64,000 bases of DNA from Hirsutella rhossiliensis (GCF_020360975.1 NW_025408681.1:1488001-1552000); one strand, 5' to 3'. Positions 12,701 to 25,144 are shown, counted from the first letter of the stretch. Translations and numbers: made by a program. Notes: generated by a model from the sequence alone, not told the origin.

Positions 12701-15700
12701 ATATCTTTATATAAGTTAATAATAATTAACGACTTTAAGTAAAACGTAATTACCTATTATACTATAATCTAAAAGTATATATATATAATATCCTACGATT
12801 TAAATATCTAATACTATTTAGTTATTATAGCTTACTATTACTATATATAGGGTCCTTAGATTTTATTATATTATGCTAGTTTCTAGCCCTTTTATAGATA
12901 GTATACCTTGTTTTTTACTTAGTCCTTATTTATTTTATTTAGGTATTCTTCTTTAATTTATTATTAATATCGTTTTTATATATTTTCGTCGTATAGTATT
13001 ATATCAGGGCTTAAGAGACTAATTTCCTATAGCTAATTAAAGATTTCTTATTTCTTAACGCTATATTATTTATATTATATTACTTTATAGTTAACTATAT
13101 ATTATACTTTATAATTTTATTTATTTTTATATTAAAAGTTAAGTTTTCGTTTAGCGTCTTTTTATTTTTCGCGTAGTATTTCTATATTGATTTTTCCTTA
13201 GTTAAATATAGCTTATAGCCTTTATACGTATTACTAATAATCTTTTAGTATACCGTTATATTATATATACTATACTTATACTTTTTATATTTAACTTATT
13301 ATATAAGTCTTTAAAAGATTAAGGGTTTAAATACTTTAAAGTAAGTAGCGTTATACTATTCCTTTATTTTACTATATTTATAGATTTTATATATCTTTAA
13401 AAGATATCTTATTAATAAACCGTAAGTATCGCGGTATTTAAGTAGTATACTATAATTAGGTTCTAATAATATAACTTAGTCGTTTAGGTAGCGTTAATTA
13501 ATTTTCTAGTAGTTTAATTTTATACTTAAGTAGGGTTTTAAAAGTACTTATCCTTTAAACCTAACTAGGAAGGCGTTATATTATGCCTTTATCTAAAAGT
13601 ATATTATATAATCTAGGTAGATATATAATATCTATAAAATATACTTATAGTACTTATAAGTAAGAAGTATTTATATATTATCTTTAAATTCTCCTTATAG
13701 TTACTATTCTTATTATAAAGCTATAAAGGTATTAACTATAGTAATAACTATAGCGTAGTCTCCTATATATAGTACCGGTTAATATCGAATTAATATAGCT
13801 TATTAGTTTTCTATAAGAATTTAAGGTATTTATTAGGTTTTAATTTTAAGTATTTCTTTAAATTCTTTAAAGTATAAAGCGTATTCTTTAATTATAGTAT
13901 TTTCCTTTAATAGCGAGGGTAGTAGTATAAGTTCGTTCTTATCTTCTATTTCTCTAAGTATTTCTTATTCTTTAAAGCTTATATCGTTAATACTTTATTA
14001 TTCCTCTTTAAGTTACTATTTAAGTTTTATAAGTATAAGGGCTATATCTATATCTTCTTTATTATATTATTTATAGACTACCTATTATTATTATTAATTT
14101 TATTTTATATATCTTCCTAAAATCGTTTACTATTCTTCTTAATTTAGTCTTAAGAGACTCCTTTAAAATAAAGGTATTTTAGTTCTATAAATTTAACTTA
14201 TTTTTATATTTTAGGATCCCTTTATTATATTATTATAAAGGTTTTCTTTAGTTACTTTAAGAACTATTTAGTATTATTCTTATCGCTTAAGTATACTATA
14301 TATTTATCGTTATAGTATATAGTTTAACTAAGGAGTTTATACTTTAGTTCCTATCTATTAATAGCGTTTAGGTATTTCTTACCTTTTAGGGCTAGTACTT
14401 AATAGGTTTTCTTCTCCTTATAAGGTTATTTATATTCTTTAAAGTAATATCTAAGTTTCTTATAGTTAAAATTCTCGCGTAGAGAGATGCGAGAAGTGCA
14501 TAAAAATGCACGAAGGTGAAATTAGGAGTAAGGGGTCGGACAGGCAGGGCAGAGATGTTTGAATCTTGCGGGGGCAGCAATTGCAGTAGGGGAGTGATTG
14601 TTATATTGCCTTGATTGTCCTTCTTTCCTCTATCCAACGCCCCTCTTTATACCCTTCTAGCATCTCAATTAACAAAGAAGATCCTGCTTAAAGAAGCTAC
14701 TAATGTCCTTTCGACTACCGAGCTTTTTGCCGGTTTTTCCCCTCCTTTCTAGCCGTTGCCGGCATATCCGTCTTATCTCTCGCCACCTCTATAGGAAGCC
14801 ATCGCCACTTCTGCTTCCCCTTATACCCCTACCCTCCTTTCTATACCTCTTTTTAGCTCCTTCTTCCTTCTTCCACACCGGGTGTTTTTTAGCTTCCTTG
14901 GTCCCTCTTGCTAAGGGATATCTCCGAGAACTGCGAAATCAGGCCACGCTTCGCGATAAAAATACTTTCCTTTACTTTTCTATATTATATTTAGATCTAT
15001 CTTACCTAAGTTAGTTATATAAGTATAGGTAATAAGAGTTTCGCGCTTTTTTTTATAGTTAGCGTATTAGTTAAAGTTATTTTTATAAGAAGGGTTTTAG
15101 TTTCCTCTTCCTTATTTCTTTTCTTAATATTATATATACTATCTATCGTTAATTTATATTACTATAGTAATATAGTCTAAAAGGTTATTAGGTCGATTTT
15201 CCTTATAAAGCTTATACTTAACTTCCTTTTTAAGCCTATTATAGAATTATAATATAAGGGATTTATTATCTTAATTAAGTTTTAAGGTAACTTAACGGAA
15301 CTTTATAGTATAATTTAATATTAAGATCCTCTATTAAAGTTCTTAAAGTTTCTATTTAGCTTCTTATTCCTTATTAGTTATTCTAAATACCTTTATAATA
15401 GCTTCTTAAAATCCTTAGAAACTAGTTAAGACTTTATCTATCTTATTATCTTATCGCGCTAGTTAGTTATCGAGAAAATCCCTTATAATAGGTCTAAACT
15501 AAGTAAGTACTATTCTAGATAAATAATTTCCTATATAGTATACCTTTTTAACTAAGTCCGAGAGTTTAATAGGGTAGAACTAGTAATAGGCCTTAAGTTA
15601 AGTAAGAAAGTCTCGAAGTATACTATAAGTACTATCGAATAGTCCTAGCTATTTTATTTTAACTACTTCTTTAAGGTCCTTAACTTATTTATTACTTCCT

Positions 15701-15871
15701 TTATTCCTAAGTAACTATACCTTATATTAAAAGGTAATAATCTTATATATTATATCCTAAGGCGATATAGTATCTCTAGAGTTAGTTAATCTAGTTTACT
15801 ATATAGGTATATTAATAGTTATAATATTACTTAGAATAACGCGGTATTATACTAAATAAGAGCTTTTAATA
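12700..15871 (-). pseudogene. gypsy C 5' internal part (expected gag and protease), degraded
   Basis: By position this is where gag and protease of a gypsy element lie, between the 5' LTR (15872) and reverse transcriptase. I could not identify a gag, zinc-knuckle or protease motif with confidence because the sequence is very AT-rich and full of stops. It is interrupted by a solo copia-B LTR. The parts 13215-13750 and 12590-12620 serve as uninterrupted references for paralogous insertion sites elsewhere in the window. Confidence 0.55.
14473..14958 (-). repeat. solo copia-B LTR inside gypsy C
   Basis: A 486-bp LTR in minus orientation, from TCTCGCGTAG to CTTCGCGATA. Identical AAAAT duplications lie at 14468-14472 and 14959-14963. 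Gypsy sequence continues on both sides and no copia internal sequence is present, so this is a solo LTR left by LTR-LTR recombination. It keeps many CpA and TpG steps and is GC-richer than the gypsy element around it, so it is younger or less mutated. Open frames inside it are by-products of the LTR sequence. Confidence 0.93.
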
Positions 15872-16361
15872 TATAATAACTAATATTATTCTTAAGGGAT
15901 AAACCTATTAAGGGGTTTATATTAGTAAATATAATAGGGCGTAGTCTAAGTAATAATAAGTATATTACGTTAGTAATAAGTTAGAGGTCGTAGACTATAG
16001 ACTATAACTATATAATTAAGTAATTAAAATTAAAGATAAAATCGTAATAAAGATTATAATAATAATAATATATTAAAAGCTATCGAGCTATCTATTTAAA
16101 GGAGTAAAAGTAGGTAGCTATATATACCTATAGAGACTATCTATAGATTATAGTCTTAGCCGTAATCCCCTTTATAGCTTACTATAGCTTACTTATAAGC
16201 TATACTCCTAAGTAGTAATCTATTTATATAAGGCTTACTTAGCTTACGTACGCTCTAGGTAAGCTAAGCTTAAGTAACTTCTCGTCCTAACTATTATTCT
16301 AAGCCGCCTTATTACGTAAACGTAGCTAGCTCTCCTATAGCCCGCTAACTATAGTTATAAT

Positions 16362-16434
16362 TATTACGAAAAAGATATAGCCGCTTATTAGATATAAGCG
16401 ATAGCGTTAATTAACGCATATAGTATACGCGATA
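16362..16434 (-). repeat. solo LTR of TRIM-1 at the outer edge of the gypsy C LTR
   Basis: A 73-bp copy of the TRIM-1 LTR, flanked by ATAAT at 16357-16361 and 16435-16439. It sits a few bases inside the gypsy 5' LTR end. Removing it restores a 491-bp gypsy LTR, equal in length to the other gypsy LTR. Confidence 0.9.
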
Positions 16435-16874
16435 ATAATAAGTAGTTAGTAGCTTCGTCTTATAAAGGTATTCCTTTTAGTAACTCTTATAGTCGCCTAA
16501 GGTAGTAGAAAAAGCTCTCTACTATATAGAGGTTAGCTTAGAGAAGAGGGTAGCCCCCTCTATAAAGTCCGTTACCCTTAGATAAAGAAGGGGCTTAAGA
16601 GGGTCCTACTTATTAAAGAAGACTAAATTATAGATAGTCCTATCTATACGAGCCCGTAGCTCCTTTACTTACTTATCCTAATCTTAGGGCTTTATAAGAA
16701 TCGTTTTATAGACCGTAGGGATAGTAAAGGAGTCGGTTTTCGTTATTATTATAGGGAAGGGTAGAAAAATCAGTTAAAAATCGGCTTTTCTAGTAAGAGG
16801 GGTAAAAGGAAGCTATAAAGGATATAAGAAAGGTGCCTTTTATAGTAGCTAGAAGGTATAGGAATACTATTCCT

Positions 16875-16888
16875 CCTAGGCTTATAAC
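16875..16888 (-). other. primer-binding site of copia-B B-1
   Basis: On the minus strand the 5' LTR end is followed directly by GTTATAAGCCTAGG. If TpA is reverted to TpG or CpA where RIP would act, it becomes complementary to the anticodon stem-loop of initiator tRNA-Met. This type of priming is known for Drosophila copia. The tRNA match is from memory. Confidence 0.7.
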
Positions 16889-17373
16889 TCTTATAAAGAA
16901 AGATATAAGAAGTATATAAAAATATATAAAGGTAAAATTAAAAGTAAGGGGTCGGATAGGTAGGGCAGAGAGATTTAATTCTTATAAGGGTAGTAATTAC
17001 GGTAGGGGAATAATTATTATATTGCCTTAATTATCCTTCTTTCCTTTATTTATCGCCCCTCTTTATACTTATCTAGCATCTTAATTAATAAAGAAGATCC
17101 TACTTAAAGAAGCTATTAATATTCTTTTAACTACTAAGCTTTTTATTAGTTTTTCCCTTCTTTTCTAGCCGTTACCGGTATATCCGTCTTATCTTTTACT
17201 ACCTTTATAAGAAGCTATCGCTACTTTTACTTCCCTTTATACCCCTACCCTCCTTTCTATACCTCTTTTTAGCTCCTTCTTCCTTCTTCTATACTAGGTG
17301 TTTTTAGCTTCCTTAGTCCCTTATACTAAAGGGTATCTCTAAGAACTACGAAATTAAGCTATGCTTTGCGATA

Positions 17374-17837
17374 TATTTAGCCCCTTATATACTTATTATA
17401 AGCTCCGGACGAAATCCTACCCTATACTCCTTCGACCGATCTTTCCGCTTACGTTATTAATTACCCGATTCTACGCTTATTACTTATACCTTTTAATAGC
17501 TATAAAAGAAGGGAGGGTTTTCTTTTAAGTACTTTAGTTTTTCCCTCTTATTTAAAGCTAAAGTTCTAAATACCTCTAGATAGGTTACTAGTATAATCTT
17601 AATAATATATATAATAAGGAGGCCTTATATATATATTATATTCTCTTTATTATAAGACTAAAGCTTATTAAAAAAGGGATTTTTCCTTTTTAATTAAAGT
17701 AATAAGTAATTTATAACTTATAAGTAAGGTATATATAATTCCCTATTAATACCGTACTAATATATTAAAGCTATATACCTAAGTACTTTATTAGCTTATA
17801 CCTCTTAGTAGCGCTCTTATAAGGGTCCTTTTTAAGA
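17374..17837. other. unassigned flank with a SINE 3' fragment
   Basis: Positions 17501-17605 match the last ~105 bp of the SINE at 57727-58489, including its AATAAT tail. The rest has no recognisable content. A ~50-bp stretch at 17449-17500 recurs inverted at about 18428-18480. Confidence 0.5.
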
Positions 17838-18425
17838 GGCTATTAAATTGTTTCTTATAGCTTCTTTAAAAGGTTAAATCCTTTAAGTCGGTTTTCCTTA
17901 AAGACCTATTAGTACTATAATAACCTATAGCTTAGGGATTTATAGGCTAGGTAGCTGTTTTATCTTTTAGTCTTTTATTTCTTTAAGGAATCCTTATCTT
18001 AGTTTAAAAGGTTTACTTAAAAACCCTTACTTTTTATACCTTATTATTAATTTTAATAAGGTTCTAATTTAACTAGCTCCTTAATTATTTAACTAATAGA
18101 CTAATAAGTTTATTAAGGGACTAGTTAAGTAAGCGAACTACTAGGGCCGGGCCTAGAGTAGTAAGCGGAGCTAGGGCTAGGATAAGGGTAGCTATTAAAG
18201 ATAAGGTCGAGGCTCTTTAAGGAGGAAGAGCTAGAGGGGTAGTAATAGTAGTAGTAATAGTAAGAGCTATAGTAAGAAGGGCTATAGTAGCTATAAAGGT
18301 AGTAGGTTAAGCCGTTTAAGTTAAATACTAGCTATAAAAGAATAAGACTACTTATTATTTTACTTAAGTAGCCTCTTTATTTAGTTCTTAGCTAGCTTCT
18401 TAAAAAATAGTTAAGTAACTATTAT
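17838..18425 (-). mobile_element. copia-B internal fragment (gag region)
   Basis: It is collinear with about 43565-44155 of copy B-3, in the same orientation, and covers the end of gag with its Ala/Pro-rich stretch. Neither end carries an LTR. It is heavily degraded, with most CpG also lost. An inverted repeat pair of about 50 bp lies just outside the region. Confidence 0.8.
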
Positions 18426-18481
18426 TATTAAAAGGTATAAGTAATAAGTATAAGATTAAGTAATTAATAATATAAGTAGAA

Positions 18482-19012
18482 TATTATAACTATAGTTAGT
18501 AGGCTATAAAAGAGCTAGCTATAGTTATATAATAAGATAGCTTAAAATAATAGTTAAAATAAAAAGTTACTTAAGCTTAGCTTACTTAAAGTATATATAA
18601 GCTAAGTAAGCCTTATATATATAGATTACTACTTAAGAGTATAGCTTATAAGTAAGCTATAATAAGCTATAAAGGGGATTATAGCTAGGTTTATAATTTA
18701 AAGATAGTCTTTATAAGTATATATAGCTACTTACTTTTACTCCTTTAAATAAATAGCTCTCTAGCTTTTAATATAGATTTTTATTATAATTCTATCTTTA
18801 ATTTTAATTACTTAGTTATAGTCTATAGTTAATAACCTCTAACTTATTATTAATATAATATACTTATTATTACTTAGACCACGCCCTATTATATCTATTA
18901 ATATAAACCCCTTAATAGGTTTATATCTTAAGAATAATACTAATTATTATATATTAAAAGCTCTTATTTAGTATAATACTATATTACTTTAAGTAATATT
19001 ATAACTATTAAT
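18482..19012 (+). mobile_element. gypsy LTR plus 60 bp of internal sequence, opposite in orientation to gypsy D
   Basis: 18482-18951 is a gypsy LTR in plus orientation. 18952-19012 matches the first internal bases of gypsy C (reverse of about 15812-15871). The element is cut there by the LTR of gypsy D, which runs the other way. The result is two gypsy LTRs head to head with about 60 bp between them. Confidence 0.8.
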
Positions 19013-19649
19013 TATAATAACTAGTATTATTCTTAAGGGATAAACCTTTAAGGGGTTTATATTAATAGATATAATAGGGCGTAGTCTAAGTAATAATAAG
19101 TATATTACGTTAGTTATAAGTTAAAGGTTATAGACTATAAACTATAACTAGGTAATTAAGTAATTAGAATTAAAGATAAGATCGTAATAAAGATCGTAAT
19201 AATTATAATATTAAAAGCTATTAAGCTATCTATTTAAAGGAGTATTCTATTCCTTCCTTATATATCTTAAGAGCTTCCTTAGATCGCCGAGAGTACTAAG
19301 TAATCCTAGCTATAAAGTATTAAAGCGCTAAAGTAACCTATTACTTTAAACTTAATTAGCTTATTAGTCCGTTTAATATTCCTTGCTCCCCATATTATAT
19401 ATCCTTATAATATACGCTAGTCCCCGCGGTTTACTAAACTATAGTTATAATAAGATACCTCCCCTCCTTTTAATCTTACCCTTAAGACTTACTACCTTAG
19501 CCGCTATATATAAATATACCCTTATTATATTATATATAAGTATATTATTCCTTATTCCTTTATCCTTTTAAGATATACTACTAATAGTATATTTAGTTAT
19601 ATTTAAAAACCCTATTTTTATAATTCTAATAAATTATATTAATAATCGG

Positions 19650-20180
19650 CGCTAGTATCTTAGACTAAGATCTATAGTATTAAACTTATACCTTACTTTT
19701 ATTATTTTTAGTTAAGCCTAACTTATAAGGTCGGCGAGCGTTTTAATCGGTGTTTTAAATATACCTTTATAGGCCGTTCTTATAATAGTTATAATATAGC
19801 GTCTACTTATTTATTTTATCCCTTTCCTTCCTTATTATTCTTTTTACTAATATTCCTTCTTTCTTTATTCGTTATATTATAAATTAATAGTAAAAGATTA
19901 ATTTAGACGAATAAAAAGTAAAAAAAGCGTTAAAGGAAGTAATAGCTTACCTAGCTTAAATTAAGAAATAAAAGCGTTTCTTAAAAGATTAAGGTAGTAA
20001 GTTATTTTAGTAGGGTATATAAGCTATTAATAAAGAAGATAGTATAATACGTTCTTTTTAAAATAAATCGGTTTATTTATTAAATAAGAAAACTATTACT
20101 ATTAGCGAGGTTTAATTATTTAGTACCTTAAATATATTAAACTAAGATAGTATTCTTAGTAACTTTATATTTCTAAGTAA
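19650..20180 (+). pseudogene. antisense ORF remnant in gypsy D
   Basis: The position and strand equal those of the antisense ORF at 8700-9260 in gypsy C. The sequence is diverged but shows the same Lys/Arg-rich and Leu-rich character, for example NKEDS near 20030-20045. No clear start remains. It supports the idea that the antisense ORF is an old, shared part of this gypsy family. Confidence 0.45.
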
Positions 20181-20259
20181 AGGTTTACTTAGTAAAACTA
20201 TTAAAGTAAAGAACTATAATAAGTTAAATACTTAGGTAGTTCCTAGGTATTTTCCTTTA

Positions 20260-23200
20260 GTTTATATCCTTTTTATTTAATAAGGTATTCTTATTATTAA
20301 CCTTATTTTCTTATATCTAGTATTTATTTTATTTTATATTCTTAATTATTATTAACTTCGATTTTTTCCTATAGTTTAGTATTTTATAGTATTAGTTTTA
20401 ATAATAAGATAAGAAATATTAAGTATATCTATATTATTATTAGTAGTATAAGTTTATAGTTAAATTTTAAAATAGTTTTCTTAACCTTAAATAGTCTAAG
20501 TTTCTTAAAATCTAATTTATTACTTAGTTATTTTATTTTAATATTTTATTAATTAAGGTAAACTATATCTCCCTCTTAAAAGATTAGTCCTTATAATCTT
20601 TTCTAATTATAGTAAGTAGATATTCGTTCTTTAATAAATTAAAGTTCTTATTATATATATTTATATAATTTTATAGCTAATCTACTTATAATATTACTTA
20701 TTTTACTTATAGTCTTTATTAAGTAACCTTAAATACTTCTAGGTTATATCTATAATTAGCGTATACTAATAAGAGCTTAATTATTTCTATAACTAAGCTA
20801 TTATAAGCTAGTTACGCTATTAGTAGCTATTTAACTTAATTGTTTTATTTATAATTAATATAGTATTATAAATATTATTTAAGCGTTTAGTTAAGTCGTT
20901 TTATTTATCTATTTAATTATAAGTAATAAGCTATACTAAGCTTATATTTCGTCTTTAATTATACTATAAGAGCTTACTAAAACTTAGCTATAAATATACT
21001 TCTTTTATTAAAGATAATCTTATCTAGTAGTCTATAATTACTAATAATTATTTATAGGAATATATATACTAGCTTTTCCATATTACTTACTTCTTTATAT
21101 AGTAAGAAGTATCTATACTTTATTAATCTATTAATAGTAATAAATATACTATTATACTTAACGTTAGTTATAAGTTCTTTTAATAGTAATAGCTTTATAA
21201 TATAGTTAAAAGCTATTAAATCCTATAGTTTCTTTAGTACTAATAGTAGTTATAATTCTTTATATAGCTTATATTATTTAGCCTTACTTTATATATAAAG
21301 TTTATATTTTTAATAACTTATTATACTACTTCCTTAAACTATAAGAAGTTATATTATCGTTTAATCCGTTTTATTATTTTTTAGACTCCTTAGTATCTAT
21401 ATATTAAATATTTATATATATCTTATATAACTTTATCTTATAATTCTAATAGTATCTAGATTTTATTTTTCTATATTAAAACTTCTAAATATTCTATATT
21501 ATATCTATTTAGTACTTTATATTCTTTTATTTATTTTAAGATCTTTTAGTAAATCGAGTTATTAAGTTATACTTTAAATATTATATTTAGCTATTATTAC
21601 TAATAGTTCCTATTTTCGTTAATTTCTAAGAGCTATCCTTTTACTATAAGTGCCTATATATTATAGTTACTTTATCGATTAATAGTATTAGCTTAACTAT
21701 TTTTTATTCCTTTTCTATAAATTATTTTATAGTTAAATTCTAATAAGTATTTAGCCTATTAGATCTATTATCCGTTTAACTATTAAATTATTATAAAGTA
21801 TAAGATATTTTTATAATTTATATAAACCTTAACTTTATACTTACTTTTAAGAAGGTAGTATTAAAATTCCTTAAAAGCTTAAATAATTATAAGGAATTCT
21901 TTATTATAAATAAGGTAATTAAGTTCTATACTATAAAGCTTCTTTAAATAGAATATAATCGGTCGTAGTCTTCTTTTATTATCTTTTTATTTAATTTATA
22001 CTCTTAAAGTAAAGTTTAATATATTAGTTTTAAGTTCTATTTATTATTTTAGATTAAAGGTAGTTAAGACTAGTTCTTATATAATTATAGTTTTAATATA
22101 TTTAAAAGCTTTATTAGCTTTATTATCCTATATAAATTCTTTTTCCTTTTTTATTAAGTTATATAGTAGTACTATAATCTTTCTAAAATCTTTAATAAAT
22201 CGTTAGTAGTAATTTATAAATCCTAGGAAACTTTATATATCCTTAAGATTCTTTAGTATTAGCTATTTTTTAACTAAGTTAATCTTATTTTATTATATCT
22301 ATATCTCTTTTATAAGATTATATATTTAAGGAAGTTTACTTCTTATATATAGAACTTACTCTTCTTTAGTTTAACTAGTAACTTTATATTTTAAAGTATA
22401 TAGAGTACCTTATAAATATATTCCTTATATTCTTTTAAGGTATTTAAAAAGATTAAGATATTATTTAAGTATACTACTATATAGATATCTAAGTATTTAT
22501 ATAGGATATATTATTAATTATCTATTAAAAGGTAGCTAGTATATTAATAAGTTTAAATAGTATTACTAGATATTTAAATAGTTTAAATTTCGTTTTAACG
22601 GCTATTATTTATTTATATCCCTTTTTTATATATATTAAGTTATAAGCGCCTTTAAGGTTAAGGGCTATAAACTATTTTTTACTATATAGTTAATCTTATA
22701 GTTCTAATATAAGTAGTAATAGTATTCGGTCTTTTATTATAATATTCTTTAAGCGTTTATAGTTAATAACTAGTTATAGGTTACTATTTTTCTTTAAAAT
22801 AAATATTACTAAGTAGCTTACTTTAAATATTGACGTTTATATATATCCCTTTTATAGATTCTTATTAAGGTAGTCGTATAGCGTTTATAGTTACTTTTCG
22901 TTTAAGTTATAAATCTTATAAAACGTCGGCGTTATTCTATCCTAAAGGTAAATTTTATAGTCTTATTAACTATATTTAAGTAACCTTATCTTAAGTTCTT
23001 CCTTAAAGAATTTATTATATTTCCGGTATTTCTAAGGGATATTCTTTATTTTATCTTATAAGCTTTATTCTTTCTTTTAAGAGCTAGTTTCTCTTAACTT
23101 AAGCTTTTTATTAATTTATTTAAGGTCTTTCCTTAAAGTAGTAATAACTCTTTAAATCTTTATATTACATCCTTTATTCTATTTATATTAGATACTAAGT

Positions 23201-24600
23201 TATATAGCTATATTAGTTAGTATATAAATCTTATTAGTTAATTTTATTATATCTACTAGTTTAGTTATTATTTTCGTTTATATTACTAAAGCCTATAATA
23301 ATTTACTTAAATAGTTATCCCGTTTTTCTTATTTAGTAGGTAAATCATTATAAAATTTTACTTTCTTTTAAATATATTAGTCTTAGAAACTTATATCTTT
23401 ATCTTAATATAGCTAGCTAGTTTTCTAGTTAATTAGTAGGTTCCTTTACTATAGCTATAAAAGTCTTAATATAAGGTTATATTCTTTAATATTTATAATA
23501 TTAAAATTAACTTATTTATTATTATCGTAAAGCGTAGCTTAATTTCGTAGTTCTTAGAGATATCCCTTAGTACGAGGGACCTAGGAAGCTAAAAAACAGG
23601 TTTTAAGGAAGGAGCTAAAAGGAGGTATAAAGAGGAGGGTAGGGGTAAGAGGGGAAGTAAAAGTAGCGATAGCCTCTTATAGAGGTAGCGAAAGATAAGA
23701 CGGATATACTAGTAACGGCTAAAAAAGAGGGGGAAAACCGGTAAAAAAGCTCGGTAGTTAAAAGGATATTAGTAGCTTCTTTAAGTAGGATTTATATTAT
23801 TAATTAAGATGCTAGATTGGTATAAAGAGGGGCGTTAGATAGAGGAAAGAAGGATAATTAAGGCAATATAATAATTACTCCCCTACCTTTATTAATGCCC
23901 CTATAAGAATTAAATCTCTCTGCCCTGCCTATCCGACCCTTTACTTTTAATTTTACCTTTATATATTTTTATATACTTCTTATATCTCTCTTTGCGAGAA
24001 TTATAGCCTTAAATATTAATATTAAGGTAATTATTCTCTATATTAATAATTCTATTATTATAGTTAAAGGCCTCTCCTTTAATATTTATAAGTTTATATA
24101 GATCTTTTTTATATCTCTATATAAGTTAGTAATAATTAATAACTTTAAGTAAAACGTAATTACTTATTATACTATAATCTAAAAGTATATATATATAATA
24201 TCCTACGATTTAAATATCTAATACTATTTAGTTACTATAGCTTACTATTATTATATATAAGGTCCTTAGATCTTATTATATCGTGCTAGTTTATAGCCCT
24301 TTTATAAATAGTATACTTTATTTTTTACTTAGTCCTTATTTATTTTATTTAAGTATTCTTCTTTAATTTATTATTAATATTATTTCTTTATATTTTTATT
24401 ATATAGTATTATATTAAGGCTTAAGAGACTAATTTCTTATAGTAAATTAAAGATTTCTTATTTCTTAACGCTATATCGTTTATATTATACTACTTTATAG
24501 TTAATTACTTACTATACTTTATAATTCTATTTATTTTTATATTAAATATTAAGTTTTCGTTTTATATCCTTTTAATTTTTATATAGTATTTCTATATTAA
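20260..24600 (-). pseudogene. gypsy D pol remains
   Basis: Collinear with gypsy C pol on the minus strand: integrase near 21000-21250, RNase H near 21850-21960 and reverse transcriptase near 22450-22650. More stops and fewer CpG sites than in gypsy C. The solo LTR at 23523-23999 splits the upstream part. Confidence 0.8.
23523..23999 (+). repeat. solo copia-B LTR inside gypsy D
   Basis: A 477-bp LTR from TATCGTAAAGCG to TTTGCGAGA, with ATTAT at 23518-23522 and 24000-24004. Gypsy C near 12590 gives the empty site, so both the ends and the 5-bp duplication are proven within the window. This copy fixes the LTR ends of the whole family. Confidence 0.95.
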
Positions 24601-25115
24601 TTTTTCCTTAGTTAAATATAGCTTATAGCTGTCGCGAAGCGTAGCCTGATTTCGTAGTTCTCGGAGATATCCCTTAGCACGAGGGACTAAGGAAGCTAAA
24701 AACACCCGGTATAGAAGAAGGAAGAAGGAGCTAAAAGGAGGTATAGAAAGGAGGGTGGGGGCATAAGGGGACGTAGAAGTAGCGATAGCTTCCTATAGAG
24801 GTAGTAAGAGATAAGACGGATAAGCCGGCAACGGCTAGAAAGGAGGGGAAAAACCGGCAAAAAGCTCGGTAGTCGAAAGGATATTAATAGCTTCTTTAAG
24901 TAAGATCTTCTTTATTAATCGAGATGCTAGACGGGTATAAAGAGGGGCGTTATATAGAGGAAAGAAGGAAAATCAAGGCAATATAATAATTACTCCCCTA
25001 CCTTTATTACTGCTCCTATAAGAATTAAACCCCTCTGCCCTACCTATCCGACCCCTTACTTTTAATTTTACCTTTATATATTTTATATATACTTCTCGTA
25101 TCTCTCTTCGCGAAA

Positions 25116-25144
25116 GTTCTAAGCCTAGGAGGAATAGAATTCCT
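25116..25144 (+). promoter_or_regulatory. primer-binding site and adjoining hairpin of copia-B B-2
   Basis: GTTCTAAGCCTAGG directly follows the LTR end and is the site where a tRNA would prime minus-strand DNA. It is followed by a short palindrome, AGGAATAGAATTCCT (25130-25144). In B-1 the palindrome is perfect (16860-16874). The miniature elements and copia-H have a hairpin in the same place with a different sequence. Confidence 0.6.

Larger units (their letters stand above)
8054..16440 (-). mobile_element. Ty3/gypsy element C, complete, nested in copia-B
   Basis: LTRs lie at 8054-8544 (3') and 15872-16440 (5'). Both are 491 bp once a small insertion in the second is removed. The flanks AGTAG at 8049-8053 and 16441-16445 are a 5-bp target duplication inside copia-B gag. 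A purine tract (AAAGGAGGGGAG on the minus strand, near 8550-8562) precedes the 3' LTR. With insertions removed the element is about 7.8 kb, usual for a fungal gypsy element. It contains a solo copia-B LTR (14473-14958) and a solo TRIM-1 LTR (16362-16434). Confidence 0.92.
2271..17373 (-). mobile_element. copia-B element B-1, complete but split by a nested gypsy element
   Basis: Minus-strand element with a 3' LTR at 2271-2755 and a 5' LTR at 16889-17373 (485 bp each). Internal sequence lies at 2756-8048 and 16446-16888. Left flank TATTC and right flank TATTT form a 5-bp target duplication differing by one C-to-T change. The primer-binding site lies at 16875-16888 and the polypurine tract borders 2756. 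A gypsy element with its own target duplication interrupts the gag end of the element, and a miniature LTR element is inserted at 3274-3645. Coding content is collinear with copy B-2 but more degraded; many CpG sites have become TpA as well. Confidence 0.9.
19013..24629 (-). mobile_element. Ty3/gypsy element D, truncated at its 5' side by copia-B
   Basis: Minus-strand relative of gypsy C. The 3' LTR is 19013-19452 (440 bp); its middle part (about 19246-19440) differs from the gypsy C LTR, so it may be an LTR variant. A purine tract near 19455-19465 precedes it. Internal sequence is collinear with gypsy C from about 8560 to 13215 and stops at 24629, where copia-B B-2 begins. It is more degraded than gypsy C. 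A solo copia-B LTR sits at 23523-23999. Confidence 0.88.

Noticed and set aside
14392..15014. Open frames of 81 and 103 codons
   Set aside because: They lie mostly within the solo copia-B LTR and its gypsy flank. The 103-codon frame is repeated at 30561-30749 inside another LTR copy. They are open because this LTR is pyrimidine-rich and lightly mutated, not because of coding selection.
19383..19571. 62-codon open frame
   Set aside because: It runs across the end of the gypsy D LTR and its purine tract; a low-complexity Ile/Leu-rich product with no gene context.
24630..25115. Copia-B LTR taken as a stand-alone MITE because of its terminal inverted repeat
   Set aside because: Pairs of it flank copia gag-pol with a primer-binding site and a purine tract, and it makes 5-bp duplications. 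It is therefore an LTR, and isolated copies are solo LTRs.
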